38,347 nt of DNA from positions 1 to 38,347 of IMG/VR virus record IMGVR_UViG_3300043544_000428; one strand, given 5' to 3'. A program made the translations under genes and the position numbers. Positions 32,031 to 38,347 of this stretch are shown piece by piece. Every line of letters begins with the position of its first letter. Position 1 is the stretch's first letter. The notes below the pieces were generated by a model. The model was not told the origin of the DNA. It saw only the letters and a list, made by a program, of their open reading frames with translations, and ran no database searches. Source of the DNA: a virus.

Positions 32031-32843
32031 TCACATGTATCTGTATACTTTAGTTATAGCCCACAGATCGCTATCTCCCATGAACTTCTTGTTAACATAC
32101 CCATAAGGAAGGTAGCCGTACCCCTTGTCTCCCCACCTGGATCCATAAGAGTTTCTGATGATGAAGTGCCCCAAATCATCAGAATAACCTACAATGACTA
32201 CAGCGTGCCCCCCACGCCACCTTTCCCCTTCTTTGGGAAGGGGAATAAAGCCTTTAATATAAGTGTAGTAGGAATAATAAGAGGAATAAACCTTAAACCC
32301 TGCAATAACCGGAATATCATTCTGAAGAGCATATTTTATAGCTTCTACAGAAACGGGAAGTCTTTCGTATCTGGCTATGAGAGTGGCGGCAGCGTTAGAG
32401 TAGGCAGTTATGTGGGGTTCAACATTAACCTTGCTTTCATCCCAAGGCCAGCGTTCTTCCTTGGGAACTCCTCTTTTGACCACGCCTTTCATTCCCCCAC
32501 GAATGGTCATGCCAATATCTTTACTTGTTGAAATTCCAGACTCTTGGCGGCCAACCCAATAGATGAAGAGTCTGGAAGGAGTGAAGTGCGTATTGACCAT
32601 ACCCCTTAACATGAAATATTCAATAGCCCCAGCCAAGGACTGAGCTACACAGGTGTTAGTCCTACCTTGGTTATAGGGGGGAGGAAAAAATTTTCTTAAG
32701 TCTACGTTGGATTTGGGGTCAGGACTTCCATAAACATAGTTGTAATCCCTGGGATCTGGGCTATCCTTTATCCACCCAGTTCCCAGTATTTCATACAGCT
32801 CCTCAGAAAAATTAGTAGATTCTATATTTGACATATATAACAT
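32031..32843 (-). CDS. Papain-like (C1A) cysteine protease, 270 aa
   Basis: C1A papain fold: oxyanion Gln and catalytic Cys in N-Q-G-R-T-N-T-C-V-A (C about 67), catalytic His in G-G-H-A-V-V-I-V-G-Y (about 213), and Asn in R-N-S-Y-G-S-R-W-G-D-K-G-Y-G-Y (about 230). The N-terminal part contains D-S-P-D-P-R-D-Y, common in bacterial C1A members that lack a long inhibitory propeptide. No signal peptide. G+C is visibly higher (near 45-48% by eye) than in flanking genes. ATG 32843 overlaps a TATAAT; ATG 32834 (M4) lies 7 nt after it and may be the true start. Papain-like enzymes are uncommon in phages; the target is unknown. Confidence 0.85.
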   Translation of the reverse strand: MLYMSNIESTNFSEELYEILGTGWIKDSPDPRDYNYVYGSPDPKSNVDLRKFFPPPYNQGRTNTCVAQSLAGAIEYFMLRGMVNTHFTPSRLFIYWVGRQESGISTSKDIGMTIRGGMKGVVKRGVPKEERWPWDESKVNVEPHITAYSNAAATLIARYERLPVSVEAIKYALQNDIPVIAGFKVYSSYYSYYTYIKGFIPLPKEGERWRGGHAVVIVGYSDDLGHFIIRNSYGSRWGDKGYGYLPYGYVNKKFMGDSDLWAITKVYRYM

Positions 32844-32849
32844 TATAAC

Positions 32850-33296
32850 TTAATATGGAAACAAAGGAATAGATATAGTTATTAAGGAAAAGTTCATAAC
32901 CTTCCTATGGTAGGGAATCTCGTATGAAGAGCGTGGAGGGGGAGGTTCAAAGGAATCGTTAAACGCCACGTAGACAATAGGAAAAAGAAGCCCATAAGTC
33001 CTTCCTTGCCAGATGTGGGCCATCTCATGCTCAAAGGTATTCTTACACCCAAGCTCTCCGGCTTTTGGACTGATAAAAATGGCGTTGTTTATCGCCATCC
33101 CACAAAAATTGTTGGAAAGTTCACGGTTATAAACGAAAACCGGGTCATATTTAAGCTGGACGTACATAGCCGGCTCTGATCCACCGCCAAAAGAAAGGGA
33201 AAATCCAAGAGAAAAGTCGTCTATCCGGTGGTCTGGTGAACCGTACATCAAGTAGACGAAAAGAAGAGAGAGAAACTTGGTGAGAGATATATCCAT
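32850..33296 (-). CDS. HExxH metallopeptidase-like protein, 148 aa, N-terminal hydrophobic
   Basis: Zinc site H-E-M-A-H-I-W-Q-G in the context C-K-N-T-F-E-H-E-M-A-H-I-W-Q-G-R-T-Y-G near residue 90, of the kind found in minimal zincin-like proteins. The N-terminus (L-T-K-F-L-S-L-L-F-V-Y-L-M-Y-G) could be a short signal or membrane anchor. A Pro-rich segment (E-P-P-P-P-R-S-S) follows the site; a third ligand is not evident. Excellent ribosome site (AAAGGAGG) before ATG 33296. It is transcribed from a consensus promoter 123 nt upstream and is followed by the C1A gene. G+C is higher than neighbours, like the C1A gene. Confidence 0.75.
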   Translation of the reverse strand: MDISLTKFLSLLFVYLMYGSPDHRIDDFSLGFSLSFGGGSEPAMYVQLKYDPVFVYNRELSNNFCGMAINNAIFISPKAGELGCKNTFEHEMAHIWQGRTYGLLFPIVYVAFNDSFEPPPPRSSYEIPYHRKVMNFSLITISIPLFPY

Positions 33297-33418
33297 TGAT
33301 CTCCTCCTTTCCCCCTTTAAAGAGAGTGGCTTCCTCCTTCATTGAAGATGGGCCTATTTCTTAGCCTATCTTTCAGCATACTTACCGTTGTGAAGATTGG
33401 TCTACTGGCCATGTACTA
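33297..33418 (-). other. Long 5' leader of the peptidase cassette
   Basis: About 110 nt of leader lie between the promoter at 33419-33448 and the HExxH gene. It carries two purine-rich tracts (AAGGAGGAAGCC and GGGGGAAAGGAGG), the second being the ribosome site. An ATG at 33342 opens an overlapping out-of-frame ORF without its own ribosome site. No riboswitch fold is recognised. Confidence 0.4.
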
Positions 33419-33448
33419 ACTATAGCACATCTTGGTCTGACTTGTCAA
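33419..33448 (-). promoter_or_regulatory. Consensus sigma-70 promoter of peptidase cassette
   Basis: On the minus strand TTGACA (plus 33443-33448), 18 nt, then TATAGT (plus 33419-33424) preceded by TG-C, giving also an extended -10. One of the best promoters in the window and, unlike most, followed by a long leader with a strong ribosome site. Confidence 0.75.
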
Positions 33449-33505
33449 GCTTGGGCAAACATAGGGGGCCTTTCATTTAAATAAATAATGTCTTTTATAC
33501 TTTTT

Positions 33506-33535
33506 TTGTAAAATATAAGACTCTCTTGTGATAAT
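33506..33535 (+). promoter_or_regulatory. Promoter of DNA-packaging operon
   Basis: TTGTAA (33506-33511), 18 nt, then GATAAT (33530-33535) with upstream TG-T, an extended -10; an overlapping TATAAT is at 33535-33540. The GTG start of the HTH gene follows 9 nt after GATAAT with no ribosome site, so the message is probably leaderless. It is divergent from the peptidase promoter in the same 248-nt gap. Confidence 0.5.
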
Positions 33536-33544
33536 ATAATAATA

Positions 33545-33919
33545 GTGCAAAGAAAAAAATCTAAAATAGATCATGAAAAATTTGAAACCTCGTTAAGAGA
33601 GTATCTTAACGGGGAACCTATTTTAAAAATAGCAAAAAAATACAACCTTCCATACTCAACATTAAGAAGGTATATTTTAAACTATATAAAAGAAAACAAT
33701 ATAGAAGACCCAAACGACTATGAAACCTTCCCATATGAAGGATTTGAGTGTTTAGAGCCTGGAGATACGTTCTCTTGGTTTCCCGGAGGTGCTATTTTTT
33801 TATTTAAGAGAGTTGAAAGCGCTCCTTATGGAGAAAAGATATGGGTGGTTTATAAAACTAAACAAAAAGGAAAAAATCATTTCTATCCAGAGGATCTAGA
33901 TCTATGCGCAAAAAGATAA
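33545..33919 (+). CDS. HTH DNA-binding protein heading packaging operon, 124 aa
   Basis: Residues about 14-46 form a helix-turn-helix: L-R-E-Y-L-N-G-E-P-I-L-K-I-A-K-K-Y-N-L-P-Y-S-T-L-R-R-Y-I. The same pattern (Y-L-N-G, I-A, Y-x-T) recurs in the next gene, the TerS-like protein. The second half is beta-rich (F-S-W-F-P-G-G-A-I-F-L-F-K-R-V, W-V-V-Y-K-T-K) and not recognised. The start is GTG 33545 with no ribosome site, just after the promoter. It overlaps the next gene by 16 nt. It could be an autoregulator of the operon or a packaging-initiation partner that reads the pac/cos site; both are inference. Confidence 0.7.
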   Translation: MQRKKSKIDHEKFETSLREYLNGEPILKIAKKYNLPYSTLRRYILNYIKENNIEDPNDYETFPYEGFECLEPGDTFSWFPGGAIFLFKRVESAPYGEKIWVVYKTKQKGKNHFYPEDLDLCAKR

Positions 33920-34785
33920 AAAAACAACAACCAGAATCTTTAGAAAATACAACTATTTTAGAAGAAATAGGGGAGCAGGAACAACAAGAAGAAAAAATAA
34001 GTAAAAGTGAATGGAGAAAGCTTTTAAAAGAAGAGGTAGACCTTCAATTAAAATTTGAAAAGTTTATAAAAGACCCAGAAGTTGCGGCCCGACACAGAAA
34101 AATAATTTCATCTGGTAAAGCAAAAAATATGTTTTGGGATTATTTAAACGGCTACAACTTAAAACAGATCGCTGAACGACATGGTATAAGCTACCCAACG
34201 GTACACAAGTTCTTTACAGATTTTTATTTAGCAACATTTGATGAATTGGAAATAAAACGGGTTGTATATGACGACTTAAGTAAGCACGCTAATATACTTG
34301 CATCTTTCTTTGCAAGCGTTGCAATGCTAAGTCAAGATATTGCGTTCAATGCGATTCTATCTAAACGAATAAGAGAAGAACTTGCGGAAATTTTGGCAAG
34401 GGGGGGAATAGGAGAGGTATTAGAAGAAAAGAAAACCTTATCAGCCTGGAGAAGCGCATTGAGAACAAGCGAAATGTTACTAAAACTAGTTAATGAACAA
34501 ACAAATATTTACTTAAACCTCTTAGAGAGGGTACTAGACAAACAGAGGGAGGCGGCTTTTATTAGCGCCCTTTATAGAGTCATGTCTGAGCTTGACCCTG
34601 AAGCCGCCTATAAGCTCCAAGAAGCCCTTTATCGTGATGAATACGCAAGAGCGCTACTAGAAGCTTCAAGTACTGAAGAGCTAATAGCAATTTTATCAGA
34701 AATTTTCCAAAATAAAACAAAAATTGCAAAAACATTTGAAGATGTCAAAACGATAGACAAAAATATTTTTGAGCTTCCTGAATGA
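33904..34785 (+). CDS. Terminase small subunit-like protein, 293 aa
   Basis: Immediately upstream of and 4-nt overlapping (ATGA) the large terminase gene, as small terminases usually are. Residues about 80-112 hold an HTH: F-W-D-Y-L-N-G-Y-N-L-K-Q-I-A-E-R-H-G-I-S-Y-P-T-V-H-K. Then comes a long helical region (about 115-270) suited to oligomerisation, including L-S-A-W-R-S-A-L-R-T-S-E-M-L-L-K-L-V-N-E-Q. The N-terminus is Gln/Glu-rich and disordered. It is longer than the usual 150-200 aa. GAGGATC lies about 9 nt before ATG 33904. The role would be to recognise the viral packaging site and load TerL. Confidence 0.75.
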   Translation: MRKKIKKQQPESLENTTILEEIGEQEQQEEKISKSEWRKLLKEEVDLQLKFEKFIKDPEVAARHRKIISSGKAKNMFWDYLNGYNLKQIAERHGISYPTVHKFFTDFYLATFDELEIKRVVYDDLSKHANILASFFASVAMLSQDIAFNAILSKRIREELAEILARGGIGEVLEEKKTLSAWRSALRTSEMLLKLVNEQTNIYLNLLERVLDKQREAAFISALYRVMSELDPEAAYKLQEALYRDEYARALLEASSTEELIAILSEIFQNKTKIAKTFEDVKTIDKNIFELPE

Positions 34786-36614
34786 AAAAGAAAACGACTA
34801 ACGAAAATTTAATCTCTGAAATAAAGGGCCTTTTAAATCAAAAGGCTTATGTTGGTAAAATTTCTACAGCCAATGAGAAGGAATTAAAAAGTCTTCTCTA
34901 TGAAGAAGAGCCAGTAGATATAGATACTTTTGTAACCAGCAAGCAGTACCTAGGGCAAAGTTTATATGGACTTTCAGAGGCCCAAAGGAAAGTTTTAGAG
35001 GTGGCAGACGATTTTGAGAATGGAATAAACTACCTTATACTTTGGGTTGGTAAGGGCGGCGGAAAAGACTTTATAACAAGAATTATTTTCTTAAGACTAG
35101 TTTATAAACTATTATGCATGCGCTCTCCTCACGCTTATTTGGGAATTCCGTCAACTGAAATAATAACTTTCTTAAACGTAGCCGCATCTGCAGACCAGGC
35201 TCAAAACGTATTTTTTGAGCCACTTAAAAACATGTTAAAAAGCGCTGGAGAGAACGCATTCGTAAAGTTTGGATTTAATCCAGAAACCGATATAAAAGAA
35301 AGAATGATAGTTTTTCCCAAAAACATTATCCTTCTATCTGGGCACTCAGAGGCTGACACGCTCGAAGGAAAAAACGTATTAGTTGCTGTAGCAGACGAAA
35401 TAGATGCCAAAACTTTCAGAAACCCAGAAAAAATGTGGACAATGTTGAGGTCTTCCTCAAGATCAAGATTTTTTGGAAAAGAAAAAATAATGGCTATTTC
35501 TTATATGAGATTTTCTGAATCGAACGGAATGATCAAAAAACTTTATGAAGAACACATGTTCAAAAAAGATTCTTTTGTAGCTAAATATCCAACTTGGATA
35601 TTTAATCCAAATCCAAATATTACAAAAGAAACCTTTGCATCCGAATATGAACTGAATCCCGAAGAGGCAAGAACTATTTATGAATGTGAGCCTCCAGAGT
35701 ACAGCGTAGACTCTTTTTTTAAGGACATTGAGAAGTTAAGAAAAGCAATGAAACCTCCAGAAGATAGGTGGCCGCTAAAATTTCCTTTGCCCCCAGAAGA
35801 TTTCTATAGAAGACCCCTATCTGAAGTAATAAGAGAAGTTGATGGCAGTTTAGTTGAGCTTGATCCTTATAATCTGGAATTTCATGGGTGGTTTACTGGA
35901 AAACCTGGAGTAGACTATTTTTTTATAGGAGACCCCGGACTTGGTAAAGTTTCTGACTCAAAAACTGGAGACTCTTTTGGTTTAACTATTGGGCACAGAG
36001 AATATATACTTTCCAACAGCGGAAAAATACTTGTAAGGCCTATCGTAGATTTTGTCTTTCGGTTCACTGGACACATGTTCAAAGAAAAAGAAATACAAAT
36101 AGAGGCCATAAAAAGACTAATAGAGAATCTTTTAAAGCGTGGGTTTAACTTGAGATATTTCTATTTTGACCAATGGAACTCTGCTTATTTGGGTCAGTGG
36201 ATTAAAGACAGAGTTATTGGCGCTCAAGTTACATACTCAAAATATGTTGAGTATAAGCACTATAAACTCCTTAAGGAAAAAATATATTCTGAGGGCAGTG
36301 AACAACCTCCAGAAGTCTTAGAAAATGCAGGAATAGACTTTTTTTATCACCCAATACTGTTTTGGGAATTGTCAAACCTAATAGAAGACAAGGTAAAGGG
36401 AAAAGTAGACCACAAGCCAGATACATCAAAAGACATATCTGACACACTTGCTATGTTTGTTTGGATGGCAGAACATTATCCAAAAAACGACTTTTTCAGG
36501 GACGAAGGGGACCAAAGAGATACAAAACTATCAGAAAACGAGATTTTAAAAAATCTACATGAACACTTCAAAAAAACCTTAGTAGAGGGAAGAAGGAAAA
36601 TTCGCACTTCATGA
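34782..36614 (+). CDS. Terminase large subunit (TerL), 610 aa
   Basis: The ATPase-nuclease motor that packages DNA into proheads and cuts concatemers. ATPase: Walker A-like G-K-G-G-G-K-D-F (residues 90-97, with Asp in place of the usual Ser/Thr after Lys, a variant found in some phage terminases) and Walker B V-A-V-A-D-E-I-D near 202-209. RNase H-like nuclease with metal aspartates: D in F-I-G-D-P-G-L-G-K near 384, D in Y-F-Y-F-D-Q-W-N near 463, and D in S-K-D-I-S-D-T-L-A near 551-555. Length is normal; no intein or frameshift is evident. It overlaps the TerS gene by ATGA, showing translational coupling. Confidence 0.95.
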   Translation: MKKKTTNENLISEIKGLLNQKAYVGKISTANEKELKSLLYEEEPVDIDTFVTSKQYLGQSLYGLSEAQRKVLEVADDFENGINYLILWVGKGGGKDFITRIIFLRLVYKLLCMRSPHAYLGIPSTEIITFLNVAASADQAQNVFFEPLKNMLKSAGENAFVKFGFNPETDIKERMIVFPKNIILLSGHSEADTLEGKNVLVAVADEIDAKTFRNPEKMWTMLRSSSRSRFFGKEKIMAISYMRFSESNGMIKKLYEEHMFKKDSFVAKYPTWIFNPNPNITKETFASEYELNPEEARTIYECEPPEYSVDSFFKDIEKLRKAMKPPEDRWPLKFPLPPEDFYRRPLSEVIREVDGSLVELDPYNLEFHGWFTGKPGVDYFFIGDPGLGKVSDSKTGDSFGLTIGHREYILSNSGKILVRPIVDFVFRFTGHMFKEKEIQIEAIKRLIENLLKRGFNLRYFYFDQWNSAYLGQWIKDRVIGAQVTYSKYVEYKHYKLLKEKIYSEGSEQPPEVLENAGIDFFYHPILFWELSNLIEDKVKGKVDHKPDTSKDISDTLAMFVWMAEHYPKNDFFRDEGDQRDTKLSENEILKNLHEHFKKTLVEGRRKIRTS

Positions 36615-36633
36615 GTTATTATGATTGGTGAAA

Positions 36634-37752
36634 ATGTGTATAGATATTTTTTCAATAACAAAAAATATTTGTCAGGAAGCCAAAAATCTAAAAAACTTAA
36701 AAGTAAGAAAAACAGATCTAGAAAGCGCATTAAGAGATAAAGTATACGAAAAAGTTTTAAATTGCTTGGACTATGACAATATAGAAATTGTTTCTTCTTG
36801 TGAAAAATTTGTAACCTTTAGTAAAGCGAAAGCTAAATTATTCCCAGATAAATACGAATATTTATCGCAGTTAGAAAACAAAAGAAGACAAGGATACTTT
36901 GGATATAAAGAAATTTATCTTAGTGAATACCCAGAAAATGTAAGCGAGTCATTGTTAAGCGAAATTTATACTCAGTCTAACAATAGAGAAAAGTTAAATC
37001 TAAATAAGCAGGTTGTAAAAGATCTTTTTGGTATAGAGTTAGTTCATAATGAATACTTAATTATTTGGGTAGACGAAGACAATTCTATTGTTTACAAAAA
37101 TACTTCAGGGAATCAATATCGCCTTGTAGAGCATACTTCAATACCTTACTCTTTTAAGGTAAAAGATGTTTATCAAAAAATCGCCTATGATTCCTGCATC
37201 AATCCCGATGTTGCTACTATCATAGATGGTCCTGTAGGTAGCGGAAAAACATTAATAGCCCTTCTTTCTGCATTAAAAAACATGAACTCTTATAAACAAA
37301 TTTTTGTAATTCGCCCAAACATTGGCATTGACCCAAGGTTTGACATTGGGTTTTTGCCTGGAGACTTAGATGATAAACTACACCCCTGGATTGGAGGTGT
37401 AATAACAAACTTAAGCTATATACTAGGAGATGAGAAAAAGGCAGAAACTATAATGAACTCATACATAAGACACATTCCTTTAAACATGGTTCAAGGATAT
37501 TCTATTCATAACTCTATCGTTATAGTAGATGAGTCTCAGTTTCTTTCTCTTGACTTAATAAAACAGATTATCTCTAGAATATCTGAAGGATCAAAACTCA
37601 TCATGCTTTATGACGAAAAACAAAGCTATGGTATTGCAGATTATATAGGCTTAAAAAAGGTTCTCGAAAATCTTCCAAATCCTTTATTTAGCTATGTTAG
37701 ACTGAAGAATATATACAGGTCAAAGTATGCCGACTTTGCGGAAAAATTATGA
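36634..37752 (+). CDS. PhoH-like ATPase, about 372 aa
   Basis: The C-terminal half is a PhoH-type P-loop ATPase: Walker A G-P-V-G-S-G-K-T near residue 200, L-P-G-D-L-D-D-K near 243, and Walker B V-I-V-D-E-S-Q-F near 307. PhoH-like proteins are widespread in phages, with RNA- or phosphate-related roles suggested but unsettled. About 175 residues precede the core and are not recognised. Start codon uncertain: TTG 36625 and GTG 36628 extend the frame; ATG 36634 with GGTGA 3 nt upstream is used here. It follows TerL by about 19 nt in the same rightward run. Confidence 0.85.
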   Translation: MCIDIFSITKNICQEAKNLKNLKVRKTDLESALRDKVYEKVLNCLDYDNIEIVSSCEKFVTFSKAKAKLFPDKYEYLSQLENKRRQGYFGYKEIYLSEYPENVSESLLSEIYTQSNNREKLNLNKQVVKDLFGIELVHNEYLIIWVDEDNSIVYKNTSGNQYRLVEHTSIPYSFKVKDVYQKIAYDSCINPDVATIIDGPVGSGKTLIALLSALKNMNSYKQIFVIRPNIGIDPRFDIGFLPGDLDDKLHPWIGGVITNLSYILGDEKKAETIMNSYIRHIPLNMVQGYSIHNSIVIVDESQFLSLDLIKQIISRISEGSKLIMLYDEKQSYGIADYIGLKKVLENLPNPLFSYVRLKNIYRSKYADFAEKL

Positions 37753-37770
37753 GAAACGCTCTCCAGGTAC

Positions 37771-37799
37771 TTGACATCCAAGCTACTGCATGCTATCAT
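37771..37799 (+). promoter_or_regulatory. Consensus sigma-70 promoter
   Basis: TTGACA (37771-37776), 17 nt, then TATCAT (37794-37799) preceded by TG-C, an extended -10. ATG 37807 begins 7 nt after the -10, at the expected start point. It lies just past the PhoH-like gene and should drive the following partial gene separately from the packaging operon. Confidence 0.75.
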
Positions 37800-37806
37800 G
37801 TAGCCC

Positions 37807-38347
37807 ATGAGCACTCCCACGAGAGGTGAAACAGATATGCTTTCCAAATTTTTCGGCATCTTTAGGGTCAAAGGGAAAGGTAGCACTAAGAATTCTACAA
37901 TCCCCGTTCCCAAAAAGGTTACGTCCGTTTCGGCAGAAGTTTTCTCTCAGGTTATCGCTGATCTAATTGAGGGCTATGAAAAGTACAAAGACCTCTTTGA
38001 AAGCTCAGAACATGCTTTAGAACAAGTTTATAACGACTTTTATAGTTCTATCGTCCATCACACGCTTCATCAAATTTACAGCAAGGAGGAGCTAAACGAC
38101 TTGTACTTTTTAGCAAATACCTTTAATGAAAAATCTGAAACTTTTAGAGGTTTAGGACTTGAAAACGTTGCAAACATTTTGTCAATGAATTTCGCAACTC
38201 TAGTCAACCTCATTTCGTTCTTAGATTGGGCATATCTTAATAAAGATAATCCTGAAATAAACATTCGTGAACTTAAAGAAGAGATAGAAGGATTTAAACA
38301 AGACCTTGAGGAAGTAAAGAATGAGCTTCTACAAAACTACGGTGAAT
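37807..38347 (+). CDS. Unknown helical protein, 3' end cut by window edge
   Basis: The frame is open from ATG 37807 to the window end, at least 180 residues. Two starts are in frame: 37807 (leaderless after the promoter) and 37837, preceded by GAGAGGTGAAA about 8 nt upstream. From the second the protein begins MLSKFFGIFRVKGKGST. The body is helical: S-A-E-V-F-S-Q-V-I-A-D-L-I-E-G-Y-E-K-Y, then E-H-A-L-E-Q-V-Y-N-D-F-Y, and near the end L-K-E-E-I-E-G-F-K-Q-D-L-E-E-V-K-N-E-L-L, a coiled-coil heptad run. G+C is slightly higher than in the PhoH-like gene. No family is recognised. A portal protein would be expected near TerL, but nothing here shows it is one. Confidence 0.6.
   Translation, partial: MSTPTRGETDMLSKFFGIFRVKGKGSTKNSTIPVPKKVTSVSAEVFSQVIADLIEGYEKYKDLFESSEHALEQVYNDFYSSIVHHTLHQIYSKEELNDLYFLANTFNEKSETFRGLGLENVANILSMNFATLVNLISFLDWAYLNKDNPEINIRELKEEIEGFKQDLEEVKNELLQNYGE

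Noticed and set aside
33151-33342. Out-of-frame 63-codon ORF overlapping the HExxH gene start
   Set aside because: It has no ribosome site of its own, and the 148-aa frame starts right after AAAGGAGG and has a catalytic motif.
36611-36631. Six-codon ORF MSYYDW between TerL and PhoH-like gene
   Set aside because: Too short to support; could act in coupling but no evidence.
1-38347. tRNA genes, CRISPR arrays, insertion sequences, integrase or attachment sites
   Set aside because: No cloverleaf sequence, regular repeat-spacer pattern, transposase or integrase motif was seen on reading; lysogeny is not suggested.
1-38347. Assignment to a Thermus-type host
   Set aside because: Leaderless-like starts, low G+C phage and Glu/Lys-rich proteins would fit, but none is specific; no host gene or tRNA is present to decide.

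Overview
The window is part of a large contractile-tailed (myovirus-type) bacteriophage genome. It is AT-rich (by eye about 35% G+C, with AGA/AAA-rich coding) and tightly packed. Diagnostic genes are the large terminase, a prohead protease, a major capsid protein, a contractile tail sheath and two tube-like proteins. No tRNA, CRISPR array, insertion sequence or attachment site was seen. The proteins are rich in Glu and Lys, but the host cannot be fixed from this window. Many operon-leading genes start 6-9 nt after a -10 box with no Shine-Dalgarno, while downstream genes have strong AGGAGG sites. That looks like a host that uses leaderless mRNAs.

Layout, left to right. (1) 1-4188, minus: a UvsW-like SF2 helicase heads a run of a 216-aa protein with an Ig/carboxypeptidase-regulatory-like fold, a 41-aa basic protein, a 130-aa beta protein, a 509-aa beta-rich protein and a truncated Cys-motif protein. 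These look like tail or baseplate accessories. (2) 4205-4765, plus: a lone 186-aa unknown gene, closed by a bidirectional hairpin terminator. (3) 4818-8148, minus: a head operon with a 69-aa protein, a prohead protease-scaffold with a likely nested scaffold start, and a major capsid protein with an FN3-like insertion. (4) 8162-25679, minus: three giant proteins (1393, 1798 and 1962 aa) separated by small acidic proteins and preceded by 100-aa and 296-aa proteins. (5) 25774-30731, minus: neck-type proteins, tail sheath and two tube-like paralogues, ended by an intrinsic terminator. (6) 30771-33448: a membrane-anchored duplicated protein on plus, then three minus-strand peptidase-like genes (M23, papain-like C1A, HExxH). 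The last two look like a transferred cassette with a consensus promoter. (7) 33545-37752, plus: DNA packaging operon with an HTH protein, TerS-like protein, TerL and a PhoH-like ATPase. (8) 37771-38347, plus: a consensus promoter and the start of an unknown gene that runs off the window.

The most striking feature is the giant-protein block. One giant carries a split SNF2-type helicase and another a zincin peptidase motif (HEFGH). All three share a short N-terminal module (VPxGF/Y, then about 12-18 residues, then P-G-Q-F-V-G or a degenerate form, then an L-S/T-x-x-E helix). This fits a set of virion-packaged, possibly ejected, polyvalent or DarB-like proteins carrying a common sorting tag, made next to the capsid genes. 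That model is inference. The motif similarity is visible in the sequence.

No portal and no convincing tape-measure protein were found. The giants occupy the place downstream of the tube genes where a tape measure often lies.
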